Source of the DNA: Candidatus Pelagibacter communis
GTDB lineage: Bacteria > Pseudomonadota > Alphaproteobacteria > Pelagibacterales > Pelagibacteraceae
Direction of reading: 5' to 3'
Assembly: GCF_001180185.1 (NCBI RefSeq)
Contig: NZ_CVSS01000051.1
Span: forward strand, 62,001-126,000
Length of the DNA: 64,000 bases
The translations under genes and the position numbers were made by a program. The notes under the pieces were generated by a model. The model had not been told where the DNA came from and did not search any database. It saw only the letters and a list, made by a program, of their open reading frames with translations. The first letter of the stretch is position 1, and every line of letters begins with the position of its first letter. This document shows, piece by piece, positions 45,242-54,235 of the stretch.

Positions 45242-45595
45242 ATGAAAGTAAAAGCAACCAGTTCAGCACTTAAACTAATTGAAGAGCTTAAAGCTCAACA
45301 TGGAGAAGAACTATTATTTCACCAGTCTGGTGGATGTTGTGATGGGAGTGCACCAATGTGTTATCCTAGAAATGAATATATGGTTGGCTCGAGTGATGTA
45401 AAATTAGGAGAAATTGGTGGAGTACCATTTTATATGAATGATGACCAGTATGAAAAATGGAAACACACAGATTTAACTATTGATGCTGTAAAAGGTATTG
45501 GTGGAATGTTTTCATTAGATAATGGCACAGGCAAGAGGTTCTTAACAAAATCTGAAATCTGCTTAGTAGTCGATAACGATGAAAAGAAAAATTAA
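45242..45595 (+). CDS. DUF779 family protein
   Basis: A 117-residue protein with LLFHQSGGCCDGSAPMCYPRNEY, the conserved cysteine-rich DUF779 core, then GGMFSLDNGTGKRFLTKSEIC. DUF779 genes typically follow acetaldehyde-type ALDH genes, as here. The cysteines may bind metal or a thiol adduct; the function is unproven. The stop shares TTAA (45592-45595) with convergent msrQ. Confidence 0.92.
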   Translation: MKVKATSSALKLIEELKAQHGEELLFHQSGGCCDGSAPMCYPRNEYMVGSSDVKLGEIGGVPFYMNDDQYEKWKHTDLTIDAVKGIGGMFSLDNGTGKRFLTKSEICLVVDNDEKKN

Positions 45596-46164
45596 TTACC
45601 TTTTTTAAACTTAATTCTAAAACTCAGAAGTAAAATTATAATTACTAAATAAATCAATGGTTTAAAAAATATTGTTTTAGATAACCAAATAAAATGCAAA
45701 ATCCCAAGTATTGCGATTATATAGATAGATTTATGTAGTTTTTTCCAATTTTGTTTTAATAGATGCATCATTTTTTTTGATGATGTAAAGGCAAGAGGAA
45801 TCAATAATAGCCAAGCTGAAAAACCAATATATATATATTTTTTTTTAATAATATCATCTATTATTGGGCTCCAATTAAATCTGTAATCGATACCGATATA
45901 AGTAAGTAAATGAAGAGTTGCATAAAAAAAAACAAATAGACCTAACATTCCTCTTATTTTAATCCAAAAAATTAAATTTGTAATTTTTTTGAGTGGGCTC
46001 ATTGCCAAAGTTAAGCAAATAAATATTAAAGTCCACTCTCCAGTAAAATGAGTTATTTCTTTTACTGGCTCTGGGCCTAACTTATTAAGTATAATTTTAT
46101 ACATTATAAAAACAAATGGAATAATACTTAAAATAAATACTCCTGACTTTAAAAATTTTGTCAT
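45592..46164 (-). CDS. msrQ: Membrane heme protein MsrQ (YedZ)
   Basis: A 190-residue inner-membrane protein with about six helices and histidines suited to heme ligation (FFYATLHLLTYIG, KLHKSIYIIAILGILHFIW). MsrQ passes electrons from the quinone pool or flavins to MsrP. The HFTGEWTLIFICLTLAMSPL start is typical of the ferric reductase-like family. It follows msrP directly with a one-base overlap. Confidence 0.92.
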   Translation of the reverse strand: MTKFLKSGVFILSIIPFVFIMYKIILNKLGPEPVKEITHFTGEWTLIFICLTLAMSPLKKITNLIFWIKIRGMLGLFVFFYATLHLLTYIGIDYRFNWSPIIDDIIKKKYIYIGFSAWLLLIPLAFTSSKKMMHLLKQNWKKLHKSIYIIAILGILHFIWLSKTIFFKPLIYLVIIILLLSFRIKFKKGN

Positions 46165-47069
46165 TAGAAGTATTTTTTTAGATCCATGCCAGAATATAAA
46201 TTTGCAACTTCATCTCCATAACCATTGAACATTAAAGTTTTCACTCTTGGAGCTAAAATACTTTCTCCAATAACTCGTTCGGTGGCCTGAGACCATCTTG
46301 GGTGATCTACTTCTGGATTTACATTAGAGTAAAATCCATATTCTCTTGGAGAAGCATTTTTCCAAGCTGTATTAGGCATATTTTTTACTAGCTTTATTTT
46401 CACAATAGCTTTTGCACTTTTAAAACCATACTTCCATGGAATGAATATTCTTAAAGGTGCACCATTTTGATTTGGCAAAGGTTTGCCATATAAACCAGTT
46501 ACTACAGTTGTAAGTGGATGCATTGCTTCATCAATTCTAAGGCCTTCAATATATGGCCAGTTTAAGATAGGATATCTTTGTCCAACCATTTCTTCCGGGT
46601 TATAAACTGACTCAAATTCAACAAATTTTGCAGATGACTTAATTTTTACTTTGTTAAGTAATTTACTCATTGAAAATCCTAACCAAGGAATTATCATTGA
46701 CCAACCCTCAACACATCTAAGTTTCAATACTCTTTCTTCTGACGGAATTGCTAAGACTTCCTCAATTGGTAATTCAATTGTTTTTTCAACTTCACCTTCA
46801 ATTTTAATACTCCACGGCCGAGTGATAAAATTTTGTGATCGTCTATAAGGATCACTCTTACTTGTGCCAAATTCATAATAATTATTATATGTTGTCACAT
46901 CTTTGAAAGAAGTTAAATTAGAAATATTGTTATTAGCTATGCTATGATTTGAAAATGGCAATAAACTTAAAGACAATGAACTAAAACCGTAACCCAAATT
47001 TTTAAGAAACTTTCTTCTATTTTTGTAAACTTTTTCTGGAGTTATCTCTGAATGTTTAAATTTTTTCAT
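46164..47069 (-). CDS. msrP: Molybdopterin-dependent methionine sulfoxide reductase MsrP (YedY)
   Basis: A 301-residue sulfite-oxidase-fold enzyme that reduces methionine sulfoxide in periplasmic proteins. A twin-arginine export signal (NRRKFLKNLG, Arg18-Arg19) is present. The Moco-ligating cysteine is Cys119 in LKLRCVEGWSM. PLTTVVTGLYGKPLPNQNGAPLR and IPWKYGFKSAKAIVKI complete the fold. It ends on msrQ, and moa genes lie just upstream, supplying its cofactor. Confidence 0.95.
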   Translation of the reverse strand: MKKFKHSEITPEKVYKNRRKFLKNLGYGFSSLSLSLLPFSNHSIANNNISNLTSFKDVTTYNNYYEFGTSKSDPYRRSQNFITRPWSIKIEGEVEKTIELPIEEVLAIPSEERVLKLRCVEGWSMIIPWLGFSMSKLLNKVKIKSSAKFVEFESVYNPEEMVGQRYPILNWPYIEGLRIDEAMHPLTTVVTGLYGKPLPNQNGAPLRIFIPWKYGFKSAKAIVKIKLVKNMPNTAWKNASPREYGFYSNVNPEVDHPRWSQATERVIGESILAPRVKTLMFNGYGDEVANLYSGMDLKKYF

Positions 47070-47728
47070 TTTTTAAAAAAATTTCTCAAAATCATTTTTA
47101 TTTTCTTCAAAAACGGATAGATAATCTTTATAAAGCCATTGTAATTCCACACCTGTTTAATTGGATTTGCTTCAATTTCGAAATTTCCTTTTTTATGTAT
47201 CATCGCTAAACCATTTTCTTGATTATCTAAGAATATTTTAAGAGAACAAAGATTCATGTTGCTATAGTAAAACTCTTTGATCGCATCAAGAGTTAAATCA
47301 TAAACAATAGAATTTCGAGTATCTTTTTTTAATCTAAGCGGATAGTTGTCAATATCATCAATAAATATTGCACCATCTTTCTTAACATATTTAAAATATT
47401 TCAATAACAACTCTTTAACATGAAAATCTTCATGGTTACTATCGATGAAAATTAAATCTAATCCTGTTTCTTTTATTTCTGGAAAATTACTGATTACATT
47501 TTCTATATCTAGATCATTTGATTTTAAAAATTTCCATTTGGAAGATTTGCTTACATTGCTATAATCTTCAATATCTACACTCAATACTGAGGCATTATTT
47601 TTTTCAGCAAAAGAAATAAATTTATTTGTGGATAACGCTCTTTGTACACCAAACTCTAATATTGTAGGATTTTGTTTTGTTGATGCAAACTCTACCATTC
47701 GATCTAAATGATTAAAAAATTTATACAT
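47066..47728 (-). CDS. Class I SAM-dependent methyltransferase-like protein
   Basis: A 220-residue protein with a Rossmann-type N-terminal part: ILEFGVQRALSTNKFISFA, VLSVDIEDYSNV, LDLIFIDSNHEDFHV and KKDGAIFIDDIDNYP. This resembles methyltransferases of the cephalosporin hydroxylase/Methyltransf_24 group. The first glycine motif (EFGVQR) is weak, so SAM binding is not certain. It overlaps msrP by ATGA and lies 4 bases from moaE. A link to Moco or methionine sulfoxide is only positional. Confidence 0.68.
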   Translation of the reverse strand: MYKFFNHLDRMVEFASTKQNPTILEFGVQRALSTNKFISFAEKNNASVLSVDIEDYSNVSKSSKWKFLKSNDLDIENVISNFPEIKETGLDLIFIDSNHEDFHVKELLLKYFKYVKKDGAIFIDDIDNYPLRLKKDTRNSIVYDLTLDAIKEFYYSNMNLCSLKIFLDNQENGLAMIHKKGNFEIEANPIKQVWNYNGFIKIIYPFLKKIKMILRNFFKK

Positions 47729-47732
47729 AAAT

Positions 47733-48176
47733 CTATTTATTCAATTTTTTTCCAATAAGCCACTCACTTTTTTGGTCTTCATAATATTCTTTTTTCCAAA
47801 TTGGTGATCTCTTTTTTATCTCCTCAATGATAAATCTTGATAGCACATATGCTTGATCACGATGTTTACAAGCAACAGCAATAATAATACTTATTTCACC
47901 TAATTTAAGATGTCCTTTAGCGTGTTCTATAAATACAGCTTTATCTTTGATGTTTAATTCTTTATCTGCTTCATTGTAAATGTCCTTAAAACTTTTTATA
48001 ACCATCTCATCATGAGTATCATAAGTTATTCCAGTCACTTTTTTATTCACATTTGTATTTCTTACTGTTCCTAAAAAATAAATTGATGCTCCAAATTTAG
48101 AGTCCTTGATAAACTTTTCAGCATTTGAAGTAAGTATCTTTTCTTTTTTTAAGTCTACTATTTTTGTGTGAAGCAT
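47733..48176 (-). CDS. moaE: Molybdopterin synthase large subunit MoaE
   Basis: A 147-residue protein. GASIYFLGTVRN, AVFIEHAKGHLKLGEISIIIAVACKHRDQAY and KRSPIWKKEYYED are the MoaE signature, including the conserved catalytic Lys in PIWKKE. With MoaD it converts precursor Z to molybdopterin. The stop-start overlap with moaD is one base. It lies in one minus-strand run with moaD, moaC and moaA. Confidence 0.95.
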   Translation of the reverse strand: MLHTKIVDLKKEKILTSNAEKFIKDSKFGASIYFLGTVRNTNVNKKVTGITYDTHDEMVIKSFKDIYNEADKELNIKDKAVFIEHAKGHLKLGEISIIIAVACKHRDQAYVLSRFIIEEIKKRSPIWKKEYYEDQKSEWLIGKKLNK

Positions 48177-48445
48177 TAACCTCCTCCGATAGGGGGTATA
48201 ATACCAATCTTTTGATCTTTTGTGATTTTATAATTGTCGCTAATTATTTCATTATCCTCAGAACAAAAAGCTGAGGATTTTATAACTTTGATAAAATTTT
48301 CATTACCTTGAAATTTTTGGTCTATATATTTTATGATCTCATTCCTTAAATCATCTATTGAAGCTTTATGTTTAAGGTTAAATTCTAAGTGATCCTTATC
48401 ACTGAAATCTCTACTAGCTCCAAATAGTTCTAATTTAATTTTCAA
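48176..48445 (-). CDS. moaD: Molybdopterin synthase sulfur carrier subunit MoaD
   Basis: An 89-residue ubiquitin-fold protein ending in IPPIGGG, the Gly-Gly needed for the thiocarboxylate. KIKLELFGASRDF is the usual MoaD start. The start codon is TTG at 48445, in a TTGA overlap with the serine hydrolase gene; no ATG lies near. AAGG in the end of the previous gene could serve as ribosome site. Confidence 0.93.
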   Translation of the reverse strand: MKIKLELFGASRDFSDKDHLEFNLKHKASIDDLRNEIIKYIDQKFQGNENFIKVIKSSAFCSEDNEIISDNYKITKDQKIGIIPPIGGG

Positions 48446-49734
48446 TTTATTTCTTTACCTTTTTTAAATGGATCTAATAGTAGTTTTTTGTGATTATATT
48501 TATATTGTCCATTATTATAATGGAGTGAATTAACAACCAGAATTCTTGAATTTTCTACATCAATTAAAATCATATTCCCACCATAGCCACCCATGCCAAA
48601 TATAATTTTGTCTTTTAATCCTGGAAAATCCATATGAAATTGACCCCCATATGATTTTGTACGATTAAATGCAGGCTCTTCTTTTTCTTTGCTTCCTTTT
48701 GGTATTCTTCTTTTATAAATTTCTTTTAAATATTTTCCAACACAAGTATCATTCTGATAATCATCCATTATAGCCTTAGCTATTCTAAGATAGTCAAATC
48801 TCGTTGCCATTATGTTAGGATGTCCATTTCCCCAAATTTCATTTAAACTTGTATAGCCATAACGAATGCTATTTTTGATCTTTATTTTATCGTTGAAAAC
48901 TTTGCTATAAAATTTGTCATAATCTTCACCAATTTTAAATTTCATATAGTTTAAAATTAGCTGAGTGACAAATCCATTGTAATTGTATCTTTCCTTAGAT
49001 TTTTTTGTATTTTGGTTGTTAAAGTAAGAGCGCATTGTTGTTGCAATATCTCTATCTTCATATGCACCTAATTTACTGGTACCATCTTCAAATTCATCGA
49101 TGTATTTTTGATCACCAGTATTCATATTTAAAAAATTAATTAATTTTTGATCATGATAAAGAGAATCTTTTATTATAGGCCAGTCATTTACTCTAGCATC
49201 AACTCCATCAATATAACCATCACATATTGCGTGACCTACTAAATAAGAAGTTACTGACTTACCCATTGACATTGAGTAAAATTTTGTTTCATTATTCAAA
49301 AACTCTCCCAGTCTCTCTTTAGGAGAAAGTTCATCAATTAATACTTCACCATCTTGATAATATAAATAACTAAGGATACCTTTGGTTTTCATTTGCTTTT
49401 TTACAAATTTATCTTCAATTAAGTTGAATTTAAAATCGTAGGAACTATTTGTCGGTTTAAACTCTTTTAAATGTTGACTTCTATCTCTATATGAATATTT
49501 CCATAAATAATAAATCAGCGTATCTCTGTTTGGGTTTGAATGATAGGCAATATTAGTAGCTGATAATGCTTTATTTTTTATTTTGATATTTAGATTGTGA
49601 GATCCTTGCTCATTTAAATATTGATGATGTCCGTTTTCAGAAAGCCACTTACTAAAAAACCAATTTAATCTCTCAGCAAATGCATTGCTTGAAGCAAATA
49701 AGCTCAAAGTAAGGATGATAACTATTTTTTTCAT
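48442..49734 (-). CDS. Exported serine hydrolase (beta-lactamase fold)
   Basis: A 430-residue protein with a signal peptide (IVIILTLSLFASSNAFA). The penicillin-binding/beta-lactamase nucleophile motif is SMGK at Ser156-Lys159 in FYSMSMGKSVTSYLVG, and RYNYNGFV supplies the YxN. A C-terminal GGYGGN occupies the KTG position. Class C-like hydrolases of this kind include esterases and peptidases. It sits between moaD and a thioesterase gene in tight overlaps. Its substrate and any connection to Moco are unknown. Confidence 0.82.
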   Translation of the reverse strand: MKKIVIILTLSLFASSNAFAERLNWFFSKWLSENGHHQYLNEQGSHNLNIKIKNKALSATNIAYHSNPNRDTLIYYLWKYSYRDRSQHLKEFKPTNSSYDFKFNLIEDKFVKKQMKTKGILSYLYYQDGEVLIDELSPKERLGEFLNNETKFYSMSMGKSVTSYLVGHAICDGYIDGVDARVNDWPIIKDSLYHDQKLINFLNMNTGDQKYIDEFEDGTSKLGAYEDRDIATTMRSYFNNQNTKKSKERYNYNGFVTQLILNYMKFKIGEDYDKFYSKVFNDKIKIKNSIRYGYTSLNEIWGNGHPNIMATRFDYLRIAKAIMDDYQNDTCVGKYLKEIYKRRIPKGSKEKEEPAFNRTKSYGGQFHMDFPGLKDKIIFGMGGYGGNMILIDVENSRILVVNSLHYNNGQYKYNHKKLLLDPFKKGKEIN

Positions 49735-50201
49735 TTTTTAAGCTTAGATGAAAACTTTAAATTTTCATTATTAAATTTAGATTTATTCTTATCTATAAAG
49801 TCGTCCATTATCTTTACTTTTTCTTCCTCAAATTCGGCAACTTTTCTTTCATTGAGATCTACATACAAAGCTAGAATTTCAATTGTTGAGGCTAGGAATT
49901 TTTTTTCTTTATGTATCATTTCCATTTTATATTGAAGTCTTTTTTTATCATGATCAAAAAAAACACAATTAATATCAACTTCATCATTTAGTTGGAGTTC
50001 TTGATTATAAGTTATATGAGACTCTACAATCATTGTACTTTTTTTAGTTGTTTTTGCGGAGTGCTCACCCATTTTAAAGATATTATTAAGAGTATCAGCA
50101 CCATATTTATCAAACATTAAAAGATAATATGAAACATTCATATGATCGTTATAATCAATCCAATCTTTGATAACTTTTTGAGAACTTAAATAAACAGACA
50201 T
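49731..50201 (-). CDS. Acyl-CoA thioesterase, hot-dog fold (betainyl-CoA thioesterase-like)
   Basis: A 156-residue 4HBT-type protein. DWIDYNDHMNVSYYLLMFDKY contains the N-H-M segment with the active-site Asp, and VESHITYNQELQLNDEV is a normal hot-dog strand. The DYNxHMNV variant resembles carnitine-pathway betainyl-CoA thioesterases. The true substrate is unknown. It overlaps the serine hydrolase by ATGA and lies 6 bases after moaC. Confidence 0.8.
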   Translation of the reverse strand: MSVYLSSQKVIKDWIDYNDHMNVSYYLLMFDKYGADTLNNIFKMGEHSAKTTKKSTMIVESHITYNQELQLNDEVDINCVFFDHDKKRLQYKMEMIHKEKKFLASTIEILALYVDLNERKVAEFEEEKVKIMDDFIDKNKSKFNNENLKFSSKLKK

Positions 50202-50207
50202 TAAATA

Positions 50208-50753
50208 TTAAAAAATATTTTTAAGAAATTCAGGTAATCCATCTGGATTAGTCCATAATCCACTTTTTCCACCTTCCTTAATTAATAATTTAACATTATC
50301 AATTTTTAGATGAGGATTTACTATTTTGCTTAAATCATAAATTGTTATTAATGCAGCGTTAACACCCATTATAGCTTCCATCTCAACTCCTGTTTTAGCA
50401 ACAGCTGAAACAACACAAAAAACCTCTAGTGAGTTATCAACTTCATTCATAATTATTTTAGTAGCAGTATGATCGATTGGTAGTGGATGACACAAGGGAA
50501 TTAATTCACTTGTTTTTTTTACACCTAATACTGCTGACACCTCAGCTAAAGTGATAGGATCTCCTTTAGGCATTTTTTTATTATTGATTAAATTGAAAAC
50601 TTCTTTTCCAACATAGATCTTTCCTGATGCTAACGCTCTCCTAAATGTTTCTTTCTTAGAAGAAACATCAACCATATTAAAAGAATTTTTTTTGAATATT
50701 TCTTTTGCCCAATCTTTAAGCTCTTCCTGATTTATAATCTTTAATTTTGACAT
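50208..50753 (-). CDS. moaC: Cyclic pyranopterin monophosphate synthase MoaC
   Basis: MoaC finishes precursor Z formation from the MoaA product. NMVDVSSKKETFRRALASG, LIPLCHPLPIDHTATKI and VSAVAKTGVEMEAIMGVNAALITIYDL are diagnostic. The 181-residue protein has about 26 residues before the usual MVDVS start. The ATG at 50753 is chosen because it is coupled to moaA by TAATG, and no ribosome site precedes the internal ATG. Confidence 0.94.
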   Translation of the reverse strand: MSKLKIINQEELKDWAKEIFKKNSFNMVDVSSKKETFRRALASGKIYVGKEVFNLINNKKMPKGDPITLAEVSAVLGVKKTSELIPLCHPLPIDHTATKIIMNEVDNSLEVFCVVSAVAKTGVEMEAIMGVNAALITIYDLSKIVNPHLKIDNVKLLIKEGGKSGLWTNPDGLPEFLKNIF

Positions 50754-51745
50754 TAACCACCTGTTGTTGATAAATTTTTAGTCAAACCTGTTTCACCAAG
50801 TTCTAAATAATGAGACTCCTTTTTAAATTTCATTTGCCTCATTATCAAATCTTGTAATTCTTTAGTTTGATCATCTTTTTGTAATAAGTGCCTAAGGTTT
50901 ATTCCAGTATTACCAAATAAACATAATCTTAAGTCTCCTCTAGAAGTAATTCTTAAACGGTTACAAGTTTTACAAAAATCTTTGGAGTAGGGAGCTATAA
51001 TTCCAAATTTACCTTTATATTTTGGATTGATATAATTTAAAGAAGGACCTGCGTCTTTGCCAAAAGTTTGATAGATCCAATTATTTTTATTTAAGTAATT
51101 TTTAAATATTTTTGCAGATATATGATATTTGTTAAAATAATTTAAATTATCTCCGGTCCTCATTAACTCTATAAATCTAAAATCAACTTCGTTTTTTTTT
51201 ATAAATTCTGCCCAATTATTAAAATCTTTCTCACTTGCATTAATATTCTTTAAGAGAACAGCGTTAATTTTAATATTTGTAAAATTAAGTTCTTGTAGAT
51301 TTTTGATACCTTGTAATATTTCTGGTAATCGATTATGACCTGTAATATCTCTAAAGATATTACTATCTAAACTATCAATACTTATATTTATACCACTGAT
51401 ACCACTATCAACTAACATCTTTGCTTTTTTATCTAAATTATAGCCGTTAGTTGTAACTACAACTTTTTCTATTCTAGCCTCTTTCTTTAAAACTTTTATT
51501 ATTTCAAAAAAATCTTTTCTTACTGTCGGCTCACCACCAGTAAGTCTTATTTTAGACACACCTAATTTTGAAAAAACTTTAGCTAAACGTTTTATTTCAT
51601 CTAAATGAAGAAATTTTCTATTATCACTTTTGTCAACTTGATAACCGTCGGGCAAACAATATCCACACTTAAAATTACAGACATCGGTTATTGACAACCT
51701 TATATAAGGAAAGGTTCTTCCAAAAGAGTCTTTTAGTTTTTGCAT
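50753..51745 (-). CDS. moaA: GTP 3',8-cyclase MoaA (radical SAM)
   Basis: MoaA rearranges GTP in the first step of Moco synthesis. The radical SAM cysteines are C23, C27 and C30 (CNFKCGYC), and the C-terminal cluster is CKTCNRLRITSRGDLRLCLFG. The protein ends in Gly-Gly (LSTTGG), needed for activity. The ATG at 51745 matches the family start (KLKDSFGRTFPYIRLS). An in-frame ATG at 51763 would add six hydrophobic residues. A hairpin lies in the leader (51793-51815). Confidence 0.96.
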   Translation of the reverse strand: MQKLKDSFGRTFPYIRLSITDVCNFKCGYCLPDGYQVDKSDNRKFLHLDEIKRLAKVFSKLGVSKIRLTGGEPTVRKDFFEIIKVLKKEARIEKVVVTTNGYNLDKKAKMLVDSGISGINISIDSLDSNIFRDITGHNRLPEILQGIKNLQELNFTNIKINAVLLKNINASEKDFNNWAEFIKKNEVDFRFIELMRTGDNLNYFNKYHISAKIFKNYLNKNNWIYQTFGKDAGPSLNYINPKYKGKFGIIAPYSKDFCKTCNRLRITSRGDLRLCLFGNTGINLRHLLQKDDQTKELQDLIMRQMKFKKESHYLELGETGLTKNLSTTGG

Positions 51746-51792
51746 TATCAAAAGATAACACATTAAACTTTAACAATCATCAACTATGAATT

Positions 51793-51815
51793 ACCTCCAG
51801 TCCGCAGCTGGAAGT
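51793..51815 (-). other. GC-rich hairpin in the leader between the GYD gene and moaA
   Basis: On the minus strand ACTTCCAG pairs with CTGGAGGT (eight pairs, one G-U) around the seven-base loop CTGCGGA. It lies 20 bases after the GYD stop and about 48 bases before the moaA start. No T-run follows, so it is not a classical terminator. It could be an mRNA-stabilising element or a small regulatory leader. The span is too short for the known Moco riboswitch. Confidence 0.6.
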
Positions 51816-51834
51816 TTTCACATAAACTCTTTAA

Positions 51835-52152
51835 TTATTGACCTGGTGCTTTATAACCGATTTTACTTGCTTTAGACGTAGCTTTACTAAAATCAATTGC
51901 CTCTAAAATTGTTAGGTTTTCAACAGCACCTGATGCTTCCACAACTAATTTAATTGCAGCAAAGTCATCAAAACTTGGTACGTCAGTAACAACTATAAAA
52001 TCATAAGACCCTCTTACAATATCCATGCTGTGCATTGTACCACCCATAGCTTTTGTTAGTTGTTCTACTACAGCTTTTCTGTCACTCGTAGGATCTTTAA
52101 GAAATCCTTGAAAAGCTTTTGCAGTATAATTTCCCATTATATATGCTTTCAT
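51835..52152 (-). CDS. GYD-domain protein
   Basis: A 105-residue ferredoxin-like-fold protein of the GYD family. The repeat GSYDFIVVTDVPSFDDFAAI is the GYD motif, and TKAMGGTMHSMDIV precedes it. GYD proteins are small and of unproven function. A strong ribosome site (GGAGAG) precedes the ATG. It is transcribed in the same direction as the ABC transporter upstream and moaA downstream. Confidence 0.88.
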   Translation of the reverse strand: MKAYIMGNYTAKAFQGFLKDPTSDRKAVVEQLTKAMGGTMHSMDIVRGSYDFIVVTDVPSFDDFAAIKLVVEASGAVENLTILEAIDFSKATSKASKIGYKAPGQ

Positions 52153-52241
52153 AATTAATCTCTCCTTTTTTAAAAAAAAATTATAACAAATTTAATTGTG
52201 ACGAGATATGTATTTTGGGAATTCCTAGTATGATTAATAAA

Positions 52242-53036
52242 TTAATTACTAGCAATTCTATCCATTTCTTTTAATTCAACTTCTAGTTTATTTAATTCTT
52301 CACCACCAGCCATCATACTTAGAAGTTTTTCTCTTGAAATATCATCTTTTTTAAATGTACCCATGCTTCTACCTCTATTTAAAACCGTAAAACTATTTCC
52401 AACTGGATAAGCATGATGAACATTATGTGTAATTAATATTACAGCTAAACCTTGAGATGCTGCTTTAACTATATATTTTAAAACCATAGAGGCTTGATGA
52501 ACTCCTAGTGCAGAAGTTGGTTCATCTAAAACTAAAACTTTTGCGCCAAAATATATTGCTCTTGAAATTGCCAAGCATTGTCTTTCACCGCCAGACATTG
52601 TCCCAACTGCTTGAGAAGGATCTCTAACATCAATACCAATTTGACCCATTCTTTCAGCAGCAATTTTATTAGCTTTTTCAATATCAAATGTTTTAAAGAA
52701 TGGTAAACCTTTTTGAGGTTCTCTTCCCATAAAAAAATTTCTAGTAACACTCATCAATGAAACTAAAGCTAAATCTTGATACACTGTACCTATACCAATA
52801 TCCAATGCATCTCTTGGTGAGTCAAAAATAATTTTTTTATCTTCAAAAATAATCTCACCTTCATCAGGTTTATGAACACCAGCTAATGTTTTGATTAGAG
52901 TTGATTTTCCAGCACCATTATCTCCTAAAAGACACATGATTTCTCCTTTTTTTAATTTCATAGTAACGTCTTTTAAAGCGATTACTTTTCCAAAAAATTT
53001 ACTGATATTATTAAATTGGACTAAATACTCGGACAT
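52242..53036 (-). CDS. CUT2-type sugar ABC transporter, ATP-binding protein
   Basis: A 264-residue single ABC domain. Walker A is GDNGAGKST, the signature is [14 protein letters not shown], Walker B ends in [12 protein letters not shown], and the switch His is in ITHNVHHAY. Most CUT2 ATPases (RbsA, XylG) have two fused domains; this short form is common in alphaproteobacteria. It is coupled to the permease by a one-base overlap. The iol-like genes nearby suggest import of myo-inositol or a related cyclitol. Confidence 0.92.
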   Translation of the reverse strand: MSEYLVQFNNISKFFGKVIALKDVTMKLKKGEIMCLLGDNGAGKSTLIKTLAGVHKPDEGEIIFEDKKIIFDSPRDALDIGIGTVYQDLALVSLMSVTRNFFMGREPQKGLPFFKTFDIEKANKIAAERMGQIGIDVRDPSQAVGTMSGGERQCLAISRAIYFGAKVLVLDEPTSALGVHQASMVLKYIVKAASQGLAVILITHNVHHAYPVGNSFTVLNRGRSMGTFKKDDISREKLLSMMAGGEELNKLEVELKEMDRIASN

Positions 53037-54163
53037 TATTTAGTCTCCGTAACTTTTTTTCTGATATAATTGTTAAATACAACAGCAATTAACATCATTG
53101 CTCCTAAAAATACTTTAAACCAATCTGTGTCTACATCTGTATAGAATATACCCATAGAAACTGTACCAAAAATTATTGCGCCTAATGCAGCTCCTATAGC
53201 TGACCCATACCCTCCAGTTAATAAACATCCACCTACCACTGCAGCAGCTATTGCTTCCAATTCTTTTAATGTCCCTCTCATAGTGTCGGCAGAGCCAGCA
53301 TCTAGAACTTGAATACACGCAAATATAGTTGAAGCAACTGCAGTTCCTATAAATAAACTTATTTTAACTCTTCCAACAGGCACTCCAACATTTGTTGCAC
53401 CTACTTTGTCTCCGCCTGAAGCAAAGATCCAATTTCCATATCTTGTTTTCATAAGTATCCAAGTTGCAAATAAAGTTAGAGCTATAAACCATATTACCGA
53501 TGGTGGGATACCAGTTGCTAAAGGAGTTCCATCAGTTCTTAATTCAATTAGCTTCATTGATCCAAGCCAGGTGAAGAGCCATTGAAAAGTATCAGTGGCA
53601 AATATCCATGCTATTGGATCATCTTCAATTAATACTCGTAATCCTGGGACTTGAGTTCTACCTGTTATCAATCTTGTAATTGCTAAAGTAGCACCTCTTA
53701 AGATAAACAACATTGCAAGCGTAACTATAAAAGATGGAAGTCCAGACTTTACAACCATTATTCCATTAAAATATCCAATCAATACTGCCATCGCAAAAGC
53801 AAAAATAATACTAGTCCACAATGGCCAACCCCAATAAATTGCTGGAATAGCTATACATATCCCAGCGAACCCAATCATAGATCCGATTGAAAGATCAAAT
53901 TCTCCTCCAATCATTAACATAGCAGCTGCAATCGCAATGATACCTAAGTTTGCTGACACATCTAAAAAATTTAGTGTACCATAAGCACTAAACATTCCTG
54001 TGTCACCAGCAACTATCCCAAAAAATATAAATACTAATATTGCTCCACCTAAAGCTCCAAGCTCAGGTCTATTCAATAATACTCTTAGTGGAGAAATTTT
54101 TTTAAGTCTTTCATCTTTTCCAGTTTCTTTCTTAGATTCGATACTTTGAGATTTTACAGACAT
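53036..54163 (-). CDS. CUT2-type sugar ABC transporter, permease
   Basis: A 375-residue inner-membrane protein with about ten helices. The BPD_transp_2 signature is visible in [18 protein letters not shown] and [12 protein letters not shown]-like text, here [21 protein letters not shown], and in [21 protein letters not shown]. These match RbsC/XylH-type permeases. The gene is separated from the binding-protein gene by a 72-base gap containing an intrinsic terminator, so it is expressed at a lower level than the binding protein. Confidence 0.94.
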   Translation of the reverse strand: MSVKSQSIESKKETGKDERLKKISPLRVLLNRPELGALGGAILVFIFFGIVAGDTGMFSAYGTLNFLDVSANLGIIAIAAAMLMIGGEFDLSIGSMIGFAGICIAIPAIYWGWPLWTSIIFAFAMAVLIGYFNGIMVVKSGLPSFIVTLAMLFILRGATLAITRLITGRTQVPGLRVLIEDDPIAWIFATDTFQWLFTWLGSMKLIELRTDGTPLATGIPPSVIWFIALTLFATWILMKTRYGNWIFASGGDKVGATNVGVPVGRVKISLFIGTAVASTIFACIQVLDAGSADTMRGTLKELEAIAAAVVGGCLLTGGYGSAIGAALGAIIFGTVSMGIFYTDVDTDWFKVFLGAMMLIAVVFNNYIRKKVTETK

Positions 54164-54194
54164 AAAAAACTATAATTTAAAAAACGCCAAAAAA

Positions 54195-54225
54195 AAAGGC
54201 CTGACTGATATTCAGTCAGGCCTTT
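54195..54225 (-). terminator. Intrinsic terminator between the binding-protein and permease genes
   Basis: On the minus strand AAAGGCCTGACTGA pairs perfectly with TCAGTCAGGCCTTT (14 pairs) around a three-base loop, followed by a run of T. It lies 10 bases downstream of the binding-protein stop. It probably ends most transcripts there, leaving partial read-through to permease and ATPase, or protects the 3' end of the binding-protein mRNA. Confidence 0.95.
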
Positions 54226-54235
54226 AAATTATCTT

